Positions 8,336-17,484 of a stretch of DNA of 64,000 bases are shown here, one piece after another. How positions within the stretch are numbered: position 1 is the first letter of the stretch; each line of letters begins with the position of its first letter. The translations under genes were made by a program, and so were the position numbers. The stretch comes from Bacteroidales bacterium (GTDB lineage Bacteria > Bacteroidota > Bacteroidia > Bacteroidales > UBA932). The stretch is from NCBI GenBank assembly GCA_017626355.1, contig JAGAIY010000006.1, positions 1-64,000 of the forward strand. Direction: 5' to 3'. Below the pieces are notes generated by a model. That model had not been told where the DNA came from. It ran no database searches and saw only the letters and a program-made list of their open reading frames with translations.

Positions 8336-9835
8336 ATGAAAAAGATATTCCTTACCATAATGATACTTCTTTCCGGCTTTTCGGCCGGTGCACAGGTATG
8401 GAGACTCGGCATAGACGCCTCCGGCCATCTTTCGGCCGGCAGCGGCGATTACCTTCCGTTCTGGCAGAGGACGTACGAGGGCGGTATCATGCCATATTCG
8501 TCTTCGGGAGTTCTTACAGCCGGTGCCGACATATCCTATACGGGAGCGTTGGGCTGGTCTTTCGAGGCCGGTACCAACCTTGTCGGAAGCCTCGCTGCGA
8601 GCAATCCCGTCCATGGTACCCGGGTCCGTGGAATGGTTGACAGACTGTATGTTTCAGGAAGCTGGAAGATGCTGCATCTTGACATAGGAAAGAAACCTCC
8701 TGTCAGGGAACTCGGCGACCTTTCCATCACAGGCGGAAACCTTGTGATTTCCGGCTATGCACGCAACCTTCCTGGTATAAATGTCTGGACGGACTGGATA
8801 CATTTCGAGAAGAACCGCATATTTGCAATCAGAGGAAATTTCGCTCATTATAAGCTGAATGACCTCAGATATATCCAGGATGCAATGGTTCACGCCAAGT
8901 CCCTGGCGGTGAAATTCGGTTTCCGTGATATCGTGACTCTGCAGGCCGGACTTGACCATTGGGCTCAGTGGGGAGGAATATCTCCTGATCTGGGTCAGAG
9001 ACCGGACTCATTCAGGGATCTGCTGAGGGTGATGACCGGCAGCAATGGAGGTTCTGATGCTTCCTTGTCCGATCAGCTCAATGCTCTGGGTAACCATCTC
9101 GGAAGGGAATATCTGAGGCTCAGCGTGAACACCATGGCTTTCGATCTCAAGCTTCAATATGACATGATCTATGATGATGGAGAGAACATCATCCAGACCC
9201 AGACCTTTCCTGACGGAGTCTGGTCGGCCATCTTCTCTCTTAACAACCGGAATGCATTGGTGACAGATGTGGCATATGAATATATCCACACTACCTGGCA
9301 GTCAGGCGACAGACACGACCGTCCCGCAACTGAGGAGGAGATGACAACGGATTACGGCAAGGATGTCTATTGGCAGGATCCCGATCATTATTTTTACGGG
9401 AAAATAGTTGAAGGCGGAAGAGATAACTATTTCAACAACGGTGAATACCGTTCAGGCTGGACATATCATGGCACGACAATAGGCCTGCCGCTGCTTCTTC
9501 CGTTCGCACCTGGAGAGGATGGCATTACTCTCGGAATAGTGAACAACCGCGTGCGCGGACATCATTTCGGTGTCAAGGGTGTGGTCGGCAGGTTCCCGTA
9601 TAAACTGAAGGCGACCTACACTTCCAACTGGGGTCGATACAGCAATGCAGCCGGATCCGTGTTCGAGACCAAGCCAAAACAAGTGTCACTTGCCCTTGAG
9701 GTTGCCCTCAGAAGACAAGTGACCAGATTGCCTGTCGACTTTGCTGTCGGCCTGTATGGCGATTGCGGTAAACTCTATCAGAACAGCATAGGCCTGAGCC
9801 TGCGGGTTCTGTTCGACCACCATCGTGTCCTTTAG
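8336..9835 (+). CDS. Wzi-like capsule assembly outer-membrane protein
   Basis: 499 aa with a signal peptide cleaved after about residue 20 (FSAGAQ). The rest has the alternating aromatic/glycine pattern of an outer-membrane beta-barrel, and the N-terminal region (LPFWQRTYEGG followed by VLTAGADISY) resembles the Bacteroidota capsule assembly Wzi family. Wzi proteins anchor or organise surface polysaccharide. No polysaccharide synthesis genes are nearby. It lies in the opposite direction between hutH and hutU, converging on hutU with 6 nt between stops and sharing a divergent promoter with hutH. Family assignment is from overall pattern, not a motif. Confidence 0.7.
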   Translation: MKKIFLTIMILLSGFSAGAQVWRLGIDASGHLSAGSGDYLPFWQRTYEGGIMPYSSSGVLTAGADISYTGALGWSFEAGTNLVGSLAASNPVHGTRVRGMVDRLYVSGSWKMLHLDIGKKPPVRELGDLSITGGNLVISGYARNLPGINVWTDWIHFEKNRIFAIRGNFAHYKLNDLRYIQDAMVHAKSLAVKFGFRDIVTLQAGLDHWAQWGGISPDLGQRPDSFRDLLRVMTGSNGGSDASLSDQLNALGNHLGREYLRLSVNTMAFDLKLQYDMIYDDGENIIQTQTFPDGVWSAIFSLNNRNALVTDVAYEYIHTTWQSGDRHDRPATEEEMTTDYGKDVYWQDPDHYFYGKIVEGGRDNYFNNGEYRSGWTYHGTTIGLPLLLPFAPGEDGITLGIVNNRVRGHHFGVKGVVGRFPYKLKATYTSNWGRYSNAAGSVFETKPKQVSLALEVALRRQVTRLPVDFAVGLYGDCGKLYQNSIGLSLRVLFDHHRVL

Positions 9836-9841
9836 AATCCC

Positions 9842-11860
9842 TTAGAAAAGCTTCCTTATCATATCTTCGTCAGCGAAGTTAGGCAGGGTGACCTTCAGGC
9901 CCGGAGTACGCTCCATTTCACGTCTGATGGCGTTGACCGCGCCTTCGTTGCGGGCCCAGCTGCGGCGTGCTATACCGTTGTTCACATCCCAGAGGAGCAT
10001 TTCCCTTATGTGACGGTCCGAATCCTCGCTTCCGTCGATGACCATGCCGAAGCCTCCGTTCATCACCTCGCCCCAGCCGACGCCTCCGCCGTTGTGGATC
10101 GATACCCATGTCGCACCGCGGAAACCGTCTCCGATGACATTATGCACGGCCATGTCTGCGCAGAATTGGGAACCGTCGTAGATGTTCGATGTCTCGCGGA
10201 ACGGAGAGTCCGTGCCGGAAACATCATGGTGGTCACGTCCGAGGACGATAGGAGCAGTGATCTCTCCCTTGCGGATCGCTTCGTTGAAGGCAAGGGCTAT
10301 CTTTGTACGGCCCTCGCAGTCGGCATAAAGGATACGTGCCTGTGAACCTACCACAAGGTTGTTCTTCTGGGCCTCTTCTATCCAGTGGATGTTGTCCATC
10401 ATCTGGCCCTTGATCTCTTCCGGAGCCTCCTTGACTATGTCTCTGAGCACCTGGGCGGCTAGAGCGTCGCTCTTGGCAAGGTCTTCCGGCTTCTCTGACA
10501 TGCAGACCCATCTGAACGGGCCGAAACCGTAGTCGAAGAAGAGCGGGCCCATGATGTCCTGCACATATGAAGGATATCTGAACTTTCCGTCTTCCTTTAG
10601 GATATCCGCTCCTGCGCGTGAAGCTTCGAGCAGGAAGGCGTTTCCGTAGTCAAAGAAGTACATTCCCTTGTCCGCCAGACGGTTAACTGCTGCTGCATGC
10701 CTTCTGAGCGATTCCTGTACGCATTCCTTGAATCTTTCAGGTTCTTCGGCCATCATGGTCTTTGACTCCTCGTAGCTGTATCCGACAGGATAGTAGCCTC
10801 CTGCCCATGGATTGTGGAGGGATGTCTGGTCTGAACCCAGATCCACATGTATGTCTTCATCTGCAAGCCTCTCCCAGAGATCCACCACATTGCCTTCATA
10901 TGCCAGTGAAACCACCTCCTTGTCGTTTACTGCCTTGCGGATGCGAGGGATGAGTTCGTCAAGGTCCGAGTGAATCTCATCGACCCAGCCCTGTTCATGT
11001 CTCTTGCGTGCTGCAAGAGGGTTTATCTCGGCAACCACGCTGACCACTCCGGAAATCACTCCTGCCTTTGGCTGTGCTCCTGACATGCCGCCGAGGCCGG
11101 CAGTAACGAAGAGCATGCCTTTCATGTTCTCTTGAGTGCCTGCAATTCCCTTGGCTGCCAGCTGTTTGCGAGCTGCATTCATTACGGTGATCGTGGTTCC
11201 GTGCACAATGCCTTGCGGTCCTATGTACATGTATGAACCGGCAGTCATCTGACCGTACTGCGACACTCCGAGGGCGTTGAACCGCTCCCAGTCGTCCGGT
11301 TTCGAATAGTTCGGGATGACCATTCCGTTTGTGACTATCACTCTTGGGGCATCCTTGTGGCTTGGGAAAAGGCCCAGAGGATGGCCGGAGTACATGACGA
11401 GGGTCTGCTCATCAGTCATTGTGGCAAGATACTGCATCACGAGGCGGTATTGTGCCCAGTTCTGGAACACGGCTCCGTTTCCTCCGTATGTGATGAGCTC
11501 GTGGGGATGCTGTGCTACCCTGTAGTCGAGATTATTCTGGATCATGGCCATGATGGCTGCAGCCTGACGTGACTGAGCCGGGTATTCGTCGATAGGACGC
11601 GCATACATCTCATAGTCAGGGCGGAAACGGTACATGTAGATGCGGCCGTAATCCCTGAGTTCCTGAGCGAATTCAGGTGCAAGCGTCTTATGATGCTCTG
11701 CAGGGAAGTATCTGAGGGCGTTCTTTACAGCCAGAACCTTCTCCTCGGCTGTGAGGATGTCCTTTCGCTTTGGTGCATGGTTTATTGTCGGGTCGTATGG
11801 CTTAGGCTCCGGAAGCACCTTCGGGATTCCTGCCAATATGTCTTCTTTGAATCTGTTCAT
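9842..11860 (-). CDS. hutU: Urocanate hydratase
   Basis: 672 aa, the length of the longer urocanase form. It adds water to urocanate to give imidazolonepropionate using tightly bound NAD+ as an electrophile. YGGNGAVFQNW and the glycine-rich GGLGGMSGAQPKA segment correspond to conserved urocanase regions, and SQARILYADCEGR lies in the C-terminal part. Second gene of the ftcD-hutU unit (48-nt gap). Confidence 0.95.
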   Translation of the reverse strand: MNRFKEDILAGIPKVLPEPKPYDPTINHAPKRKDILTAEEKVLAVKNALRYFPAEHHKTLAPEFAQELRDYGRIYMYRFRPDYEMYARPIDEYPAQSRQAAAIMAMIQNNLDYRVAQHPHELITYGGNGAVFQNWAQYRLVMQYLATMTDEQTLVMYSGHPLGLFPSHKDAPRVIVTNGMVIPNYSKPDDWERFNALGVSQYGQMTAGSYMYIGPQGIVHGTTITVMNAARKQLAAKGIAGTQENMKGMLFVTAGLGGMSGAQPKAGVISGVVSVVAEINPLAARKRHEQGWVDEIHSDLDELIPRIRKAVNDKEVVSLAYEGNVVDLWERLADEDIHVDLGSDQTSLHNPWAGGYYPVGYSYEESKTMMAEEPERFKECVQESLRRHAAAVNRLADKGMYFFDYGNAFLLEASRAGADILKEDGKFRYPSYVQDIMGPLFFDYGFGPFRWVCMSEKPEDLAKSDALAAQVLRDIVKEAPEEIKGQMMDNIHWIEEAQKNNLVVGSQARILYADCEGRTKIALAFNEAIRKGEITAPIVLGRDHHDVSGTDSPFRETSNIYDGSQFCADMAVHNVIGDGFRGATWVSIHNGGGVGWGEVMNGGFGMVIDGSEDSDRHIREMLLWDVNNGIARRSWARNEGAVNAIRREMERTPGLKVTLPNFADEDMIRKLF

Positions 11861-11908
11861 ATCTATATGACACCTAAATGTTGAAGATTAGAGAGTTACA
11901 GTGCGGGG

Positions 11909-13636
11909 CTATATTTTGCTGTTTACAATCTCGAGGATGGCTGCTTCTTCCGCTACAGCATAGGCGGCGATTTCGGCAGCTTCTGCGCAAAGGCGTCCGG
12001 CAGCTTCGCGGTCGGAAAGGCCGGCTGCATTGATGAGAACGTTAAGCTGGGCTCCGAGAACCGCACTTCTGGCAGCGAGAGCACCTACACCTGCGTCAGA
12101 CACCGAATTAGGATTTCCTTCTGAAGCCATGGCGCGTACAAGCGGGAATACTTCCGCTGCGGCCTTCATCGTCTTGAGGGGCACTTCAGTAGCATATAAT
12201 GTGGCTGCTTCCAGCGCTTCCGCACGGGCCTTCTTTTCCTCCTCAGAACCCTTAGGCATACCGAGGGCTGCCATTATGCGGTTGAATGCCGCTGTGTCTT
12301 CGTCTACAAGAGCGACCAGTCCTGCGAGCATTGCCTGACCCTTGTCCGCCCAGTCCGAGAACTCCTTCCATCTGGCATCCCAGCCTGGCTTGTGTGAAGA
12401 GAGGTTGGCTACCATTGTTCCGAGCGCAGCTCCCAGAGCTCCCATGTATGCTGAGATAGAACCGCCGCCAGGTGCTGGAGATTCAGATGCTGTCTCATAT
12501 GCGAAATCCTTGCATGTCATGCGCACAAGTCTCTCTCGTGCAATCACTTCCGCTTCGTTTTCTATAAGGTATTCAATGACTTTCTCGCGTGGATTGAAAG
12601 GTTTAAGGTCGTCCAGTCCCATAGACTTGACGGCGATCTTCATTATCTCTTCTTCAGCTATACCTGTAGATCTCTGCTGCTTTTCCAGAAAATATCTTCC
12701 GGCTTCTATCAGGGTACGCTTCGGAACGAGGCCGACAATCTCCGTACCTGTCACTCTGAGTCCGCGTGCCTGAGCTGCCCGGCATACTTCGTCGAAGGCA
12801 ACATGGAGTGGGGTAGTGTTGATGTCGGTTATGTTCATTGAGACCTGTGCAATTCCGTATTCGTCTATGAACCAGCCGATTGCCTTGCATCCTTTCAGAG
12901 TGCCCGGTATCATTACGGTGTTGCCGTCTGCATCTTTAACTACCTTTCCGGTAATAGGATTGCCCTCTCTCTTCGGACGTCCTTTTTCTCTTACATCGAA
13001 GGCTATGGCGTTTGCACGGCGTGTCGAAGTCGTGTTGAGGTTGTAGTTTACAGCGATAAGGAAATCGCGGGCGCCTACATTGGTCGCACCAGCCTGGGCA
13101 GCTCGTTCAGTATAATGTCCCGGACCGAAATCAGGGCATCTCGAAGGGTCTCCCATCTTCTCCGGAAGCGCCTCGTATTCTCCTGCGCGGCATACTGCAA
13201 GATTCTTGCGCTCAGGCTTCTGCGCAGCAGCTTCGTAGCAGTAACATGGGATTTCCAATTCTGTATATATGCGTTCTGCAAGTTTTCTGGCAAGCTCGGC
13301 GCATTCCTGAAGGGTCATGCCTGAAATTGGTATCAGCGGAAGAACATCAGTGGCTCCGGAACGAGGATGGGCGCCATGATGCTGTCTCATGTCTATAAGT
13401 TCCGCAGCTTTCTTTACGCCTTGGAATGCAGCTTCTACGACAGCTTCCGGACTTCCGACGAAGGTCACTACAGTGCGGTTGGTCGCTTCTCCGGGATCCA
13501 CGTCCAGAACCTTTACTCCCGGTTTGTCGCATACTGCCTCTCTTCCACCTTTCTCGATAGCCGCCACAATGGCGTCAATCACTTCCATGTTGCGTCCTTC
13601 ACTGAAATTAGGTACGCATTCGATGATTCTTTCCAT
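11909..13636 (-). CDS. ftcD: Bifunctional glutamate formiminotransferase / formimino-THF cyclodeaminase
   Basis: 575 aa with two domains. The N-terminal formiminotransferase (about 1-330) carries the HHGAHPRSGATDVLP motif at 86-100 including the catalytic His. The C-terminal cyclodeaminase (about 365-575) begins with the conserved SPAPGGGS segment. The enzyme moves the formimino group of formiminoglutamate to tetrahydrofolate, then releases ammonia to give methenyl-THF, so histidine carbon enters the one-carbon pool and glutamate is released. No hutG or hutF is present, consistent with this route. First gene of the unit with hutU; 181 nt separate it from pnp, including the pnp terminator. Confidence 0.95.
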   Translation of the reverse strand: MERIIECVPNFSEGRNMEVIDAIVAAIEKGGREAVCDKPGVKVLDVDPGEATNRTVVTFVGSPEAVVEAAFQGVKKAAELIDMRQHHGAHPRSGATDVLPLIPISGMTLQECAELARKLAERIYTELEIPCYCYEAAAQKPERKNLAVCRAGEYEALPEKMGDPSRCPDFGPGHYTERAAQAGATNVGARDFLIAVNYNLNTTSTRRANAIAFDVREKGRPKREGNPITGKVVKDADGNTVMIPGTLKGCKAIGWFIDEYGIAQVSMNITDINTTPLHVAFDEVCRAAQARGLRVTGTEIVGLVPKRTLIEAGRYFLEKQQRSTGIAEEEIMKIAVKSMGLDDLKPFNPREKVIEYLIENEAEVIARERLVRMTCKDFAYETASESPAPGGGSISAYMGALGAALGTMVANLSSHKPGWDARWKEFSDWADKGQAMLAGLVALVDEDTAAFNRIMAALGMPKGSEEEKKARAEALEAATLYATEVPLKTMKAAAEVFPLVRAMASEGNPNSVSDAGVGALAARSAVLGAQLNVLINAAGLSDREAAGRLCAEAAEIAAYAVAEEAAILEIVNSKI

Positions 13637-13747
13637 ATTTAGGTCTAATAGTTTTATGATCTTTCAAACTAGCAATCTGACCTATAAAGTTAGATGTTTT
13701 CGCCAAATATCCCACCCACTTGTCCGATTTTTCTTTTTTATATATAA

Positions 13748-13777
13748 AATCGCCTGCGGCATCTGTCGCAGGCGATT
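13748..13777 (-). terminator. Terminator of pnp
   Basis: A perfect 11-bp stem (aatcgcctgcg / cgcaggcgatt) with an 8-nt loop, followed on the minus strand by a T-rich run (ttatatata). It separates pnp from ftcD. Confidence 0.85.
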
Positions 13778-13817
13778 CAGTATAACTATTTGAGAGTTAA
13801 ACGTTTCTGTGAAACGC

Positions 13818-16142
13818 TTAGAACATCTCCGGCTCGTTGTTCTGCTCTGGAGCTGCCGGGCGCTCGCGGCGTGGACCTCTTGGACCTCTGTCATCGCGGC
13901 GTGGACCTCTGTCTCCGTTAGGACGACGGTCTCCACCAGGACGGCGGTCATTGTCACGGCGCGGACCTCTGTCACCGCCACGTGGACGACGCTCAGGCTC
14001 TACATAGCCTTCAGGCTTCTCGATAAGGGCCTTGCGTGAAAGTCTCATCTTGCCTGTCTTCTCGTCGATCTCGAGGAGCTTGACATCAACCTCGTCGCCT
14101 ACATTGAGGACATCCTCTACCTTGTCAGTCTTCTTCCAATCGATCTCTGATACATGGAGAAGGCCTTCCTTGCCAGGGAGAATCTCAACGAAAGCACCGA
14201 ACTCAAGGATAGATACAACCTTTCCGTGGTATACTGTACCTACTTCAGGAACAGCTGTGATGCCGTTGATCCACTCGAGAGCCTTGTCCATAGCTTCCTT
14301 GTCCTGACCGAAGATGTCTACAACACCCTCAGATACACCGTTGTTGTTTTCCTCTGTGATGGTGATGGTCGTACCGGTCTCACGCTGGATGCGCTGGATG
14401 GTCTCACCGCCCTTTCCGATGATAGCGCCGATGAACTCGCCGGCTACACGGATCTGGATCATACGAGGAACGAACTCCTTGTAGTCAGCACGTGGCTCGC
14501 TGATGGTCTTCATCATTTCGCCCATGATGTGCATACGGCCCTGACGTGCCTGCTCGAGAGCCTTCTCGAGAACGTCATATGAAAGTCCGTCCACCTTGAT
14601 GTCCATCTGAGTGGCTGTGATACCGTCCTTTGTTCCTGTTACCTTGAAGTCCATGTCTCCGAGGTGGTCCTCATCGCCGAGGATATCGGTAAGGATGGCG
14701 TAGCGCTCGTTAGGGTTGTCCTTGTCTGTGATAAGACCCATGGCAACACCTGCAACCGGCTTCTTGATCTTCACACCTGCATCCATGAGGGCGAGGCAGC
14801 CTGCACATACTGTAGCCATTGAAGATGAGCCGTTTGACTCGAGGATATCAGAAACTACGCGTACTGCGTAAGGATTCTCCGGAGCCATCGGGATCATAGG
14901 CTTGAGGGCCCTGTATGCGAGGTTTCCGTGTCCGATCTCACGACGGCCTACACCGCGCTGAGGACGAGCCTCACCTGTTGAGAAAGGAGGGAAGTTATAG
15001 TGGAGTACGAACTGGTCTGTGTCCTGGATGAGCACTTCGTCACGCTCCTTCATGTCAAGCTTTGTTCCGAGGGTAACGGTTGAAAGTGACTGAGTCTCAC
15101 CACGTGTGAAGATTGCTGAACCATGTGCGCAAGGGAGATAGTCAGTCTCGCACCAGATAGGGCGGACTGTAGTGGTGTCACGGCCGTCGAGACGTACACC
15201 CTCGTCGAGGATCATGTTTCTCATGGCAGCCTTCTCGACAGCATGATAATATCTCTCGACCATCATTCTCTTCTCTTCCTGCTCCTCCTCAGAGAGTGTT
15301 GCGTAGAACTCCTCCTTGAGTGCTTCGAAAGCGTCTGACCTCTCGTGCTTTGCAGATCCTGACTTTGCAATGGCGTAGCATCTGTCATAGCAGAACTCCT
15401 GGATCGCTGCACGAAGTTCCTCGTCGTTCTCCTCGTGGCAGTATGTTCTCTTTACAGTCTTGCCTACAGCCTCTGTGAGCTCCATCTGCACCTTGCAGTG
15501 CTTCTTGATCTCTTCATGAGCGAACTTGATGGCCTCGAGCATGTCGTGCTCGCTTACCTCGTTCATCTCACCCTCCACCATCATGATGTTGTCATATGTT
15601 GCAGCTACCATGATGTCGATGTCTGCGTCAGCCATCTCGCTGAAGTTAGGGTTGATCTTGAGTTCGCCGCCGATCCTTGCTACGCGTACTTCAGAGATAG
15701 GGCCGTCGAACGGAATGTCACTGACAGCGAGTGCAGCAGAAGCTGCGAGACCTGCGAGTGCGTCAGGCTGGATATCCTTCTCTGCTGAAATGAGATTTAC
15801 ATTTACAAAGACCTCTGCGTGGAAATCCTCAGGGAAAAGCGGTCTGAGGGCACGGTCAACAAGACGTGCAATAAGGATCTCATAATCAGATGCCTTACCC
15901 TCACGCTTCATGAAGCCGCCTGGGAAACGTCCTGCAGAAGCATATTTTTCCTTGTAGTCTACCTGAAGTGGCATGAAGTCCACATCCTCCTTTGCGTCTT
16001 TCGCGCATGTAACAGTCGCAAGAAGCATTGTGCCTCCCATCTTTACGACTACAGATCCGTCAGCCTGCTTTGCAAGCTTTCCGGTTTCGATCTCTATTAT
16101 CCTTCCGTCGGATAATTCAATTGTCTTTTTTACGATATTCAT
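13818..16142 (-). CDS. pnp: Polyribonucleotide nucleotidyltransferase (PNPase)
   Basis: 774 aa. Phosphorolytic 3'-to-5' exoribonuclease of RNA decay, with two RNase PH-like domains, a KH domain (about 560-622, GKGGETIQ loop) and an S1 domain (about 633-711). Start [14 protein letters not shown] is typical. The unusual part is the tail, residues 712-774: a basic Arg/Gly/Asp/Pro-rich sequence with repeated RGPRR and DRRP units, resembling RNA-binding RGG tails. rpsO lies immediately upstream, the classic bacterial neighbourhood, but a terminator separates the two. The leader contains hairpins that could serve autoregulation. Confidence 0.97.
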   Translation of the reverse strand: MNIVKKTIELSDGRIIEIETGKLAKQADGSVVVKMGGTMLLATVTCAKDAKEDVDFMPLQVDYKEKYASAGRFPGGFMKREGKASDYEILIARLVDRALRPLFPEDFHAEVFVNVNLISAEKDIQPDALAGLAASAALAVSDIPFDGPISEVRVARIGGELKINPNFSEMADADIDIMVAATYDNIMMVEGEMNEVSEHDMLEAIKFAHEEIKKHCKVQMELTEAVGKTVKRTYCHEENDEELRAAIQEFCYDRCYAIAKSGSAKHERSDAFEALKEEFYATLSEEEQEEKRMMVERYYHAVEKAAMRNMILDEGVRLDGRDTTTVRPIWCETDYLPCAHGSAIFTRGETQSLSTVTLGTKLDMKERDEVLIQDTDQFVLHYNFPPFSTGEARPQRGVGRREIGHGNLAYRALKPMIPMAPENPYAVRVVSDILESNGSSSMATVCAGCLALMDAGVKIKKPVAGVAMGLITDKDNPNERYAILTDILGDEDHLGDMDFKVTGTKDGITATQMDIKVDGLSYDVLEKALEQARQGRMHIMGEMMKTISEPRADYKEFVPRMIQIRVAGEFIGAIIGKGGETIQRIQRETGTTITITEENNNGVSEGVVDIFGQDKEAMDKALEWINGITAVPEVGTVYHGKVVSILEFGAFVEILPGKEGLLHVSEIDWKKTDKVEDVLNVGDEVDVKLLEIDEKTGKMRLSRKALIEKPEGYVEPERRPRGGDRGPRRDNDRRPGGDRRPNGDRGPRRDDRGPRGPRRERPAAPEQNNEPEMF

Positions 16143-16161
16143 TGTTTCGGTTTCAACCTGC

Positions 16162-16225
16162 CTCCCCCTGTGGGAGCCATTATTAATTCATGTTTTCCGC
16201 CCATACGGAGCCTTCGGAAGGCTCC
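16162..16225 (-). promoter_or_regulatory. Hairpins in the pnp 5' leader
   Basis: Two inverted repeats lie upstream of the pnp ATG: ctccc/gggag (16162-16166/16172-16176) and the stronger ggagcctt/aaggctcc with a 3-nt loop (16207-16214/16218-16225). In Enterobacteria a leader hairpin mediates PNPase autoregulation; a similar role here is only inferred. No clear -7 box was found between these and the rpsO terminator. Confidence 0.3.
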
Positions 16226-16312
16226 TACATACAGTTACGTAAGTATATTGTTCTGCTCCGTCAGCGCCGCAGGTTGATTTGTTAGCGCTCAGGAAGCGTC
16301 TTTGCGCGAAAA

Positions 16313-16346
16313 AAGGGGGATACCCTATTCTTGGGTGCTCCCCCTT
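16313..16346 (-). terminator. Terminator of rpsO
   Basis: Arms aaggggga (16313-16320) and tccccctt (16339-16346) pair perfectly, with an inner accc/gggt stem. On the minus strand the stem is followed by a run of T, giving a strong intrinsic terminator 25 nt after the rpsO stop. Confidence 0.85.
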
Positions 16347-16370
16347 CGTCGGTTCCTACTATGATGTAGC

Positions 16371-16646
16371 TTATCGACGGAGGCCAAGCTCCTTGACGAT
16401 AGCTCTGTATCTCTCGATGTCAACTGACTTGAGATAATCAAGTACACGACGACGCTTACCTACAAGCTTAAGAAGTGAACGACGAGTCACGTAGTCGTGC
16501 TTGTTGCTCTTAAGATGCTCGGTAAGGTGAGCGATACGGTAGGAGAATAAAGCCACCTGGCTCTCTGGAGAACCTGTGTCAGTATTGGACTTTCCGTACT
16601 TCTCGAAAAGCTCCTGTTTTTTCTCTGGTGCCAAATATTCAGCCAT
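16371..16646 (-). CDS. rpsO: 30S ribosomal protein S15
   Basis: 91 aa, near the standard length. It binds the central domain of 16S rRNA early in 30S assembly. Conserved features seen are [15 protein letters not shown] and the C-terminal [11 protein letters not shown] segment. It has its own promoter (16718-16747) and terminator, so is separately transcribed from pnp. The leader of about 70 nt contains an atccc/gggat inverted repeat that might be an S15 autoregulatory site, which is inference. Confidence 0.98.
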   Translation of the reverse strand: MAEYLAPEKKQELFEKYGKSNTDTGSPESQVALFSYRIAHLTEHLKSNKHDYVTRRSLLKLVGKRRRVLDYLKSVDIERYRAIVKELGLRR

Positions 16647-16717
16647 CTTTCGAAAAAATTTAGAGGTTAATTATTAAGTTTTCGCGCTCTATCCCTCATA
16701 GGGGGATTTTGCGGGCG

Positions 16718-16747
16718 CAAAGATAAGCATAATATCCAAGAAAACAA
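16718..16747 (-). promoter_or_regulatory. Promoter of rpsO (TTG-N19-TATCTTTG)
   Basis: Minus-strand -7 box TATCTTTG (16718-16725) with TTG at 16745-16747, spacing 19 nt. The predicted leader to the rpsO ATG is about 70 nt. Confidence 0.7.
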
Positions 16748-16775
16748 CTACTTGTCAGAATATTTTGTGTCTTTT

Positions 16776-16807
16776 TTGTCTTGTAAGTAAACAATTGCTT
16801 ACCTTTG
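16776..16807 (+). promoter_or_regulatory. Promoter of the YgjP-like gene (TTG-N21-TACCTTTG)
   Basis: TTG at 16776-16778 and TACCTTTG at 16800-16807, spacing 21 nt. The box ends only 8 nt before the ATG at 16816, implying almost no 5' leader. Confidence 0.65.
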
Positions 16808-16815
16808 CCGTTGCT

Positions 16816-17481
16816 ATGGCAAAAACGGCAGGCAAGGTGTTGAATGACCCGCAGATCGGGGAGGTGGTGTTTCGTAAAAGTACGAGGTGCCGCAGCATAG
16901 GCATAAGGGTGCATCCGGTGAAGGGGGTAAGCGTAACTTTTCCGTATATTCTTCCTTATGCTGCCGCTCAGGCTTTCTTCCAGCTGCGCAGAGACTGGGT
17001 TCTGGAAACGATGGCCCGGCAGAAAGCTCGTCTGGGGAATGTGCATGTGGCTTCAGCGGAAGAAATCGAGGACCTGCGCCGTCAGGCAAAGTCAGTGCTT
17101 CCTCCGAGGCTTGCTGAGCTTGCCTTGCGCTATGGCTTCGTATATAACCGTGTGACCATCAAGCACAACGCATCGAATTGGGGAAGCTGCTCGTCGAAAG
17201 GCAACATCAATCTGAACCTTAACATCGTCCGTCTTCCCGCCGTGCTTCAGGACTATATCCTCCTTCACGAACTCTGTCATCTGCGCCATCAGGACCACGG
17301 CCAGGCGTTCCACCTTCTTCTGGAGCATGTCCTGACCGACAATATCGTTAAGCTTATGGATGATCCCGGACCTGATGCCGACCTTGTGTCGGAACTTGCC
17401 CGCAAGGCCGCCGTCTCCAAGGCCTGCTATCCGCTGGACCATGTGATGACGAGAGAAATAAAGAAATATCAGTTGGTCTGA
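16816..17481 (+). CDS. YgjP/WP1061-like zinc metallopeptidase domain protein
   Basis: 221 aa from the ATG at 16816. An in-frame ATG at 16765 would place the promoter boxes inside the gene, so the inner start is chosen. The zinc motif HELCHLRHQDHGQAF (HExxH followed by a downstream His) and the preceding NWGSCSSKGNINLN segment are typical of the YgjP-like metal-dependent hydrolase family, small cytosolic proteins often near restriction or core genes, with no well-defined substrate. Converges with the MATE gene, 3 nt between stops. Confidence 0.85.
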   Translation: MAKTAGKVLNDPQIGEVVFRKSTRCRSIGIRVHPVKGVSVTFPYILPYAAAQAFFQLRRDWVLETMARQKARLGNVHVASAEEIEDLRRQAKSVLPPRLAELALRYGFVYNRVTIKHNASNWGSCSSKGNINLNLNIVRLPAVLQDYILLHELCHLRHQDHGQAFHLLLEHVLTDNIVKLMDDPGPDADLVSELARKAAVSKACYPLDHVMTREIKKYQLV

Positions 17482-17484
17482 AAA

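Noticed and set aside
16765..16815. Upstream ATG for the YgjP-like gene
   Set aside because: It would place the -33/-7 promoter boxes inside the coding region; the family N-terminus fits the ATG at 16816.
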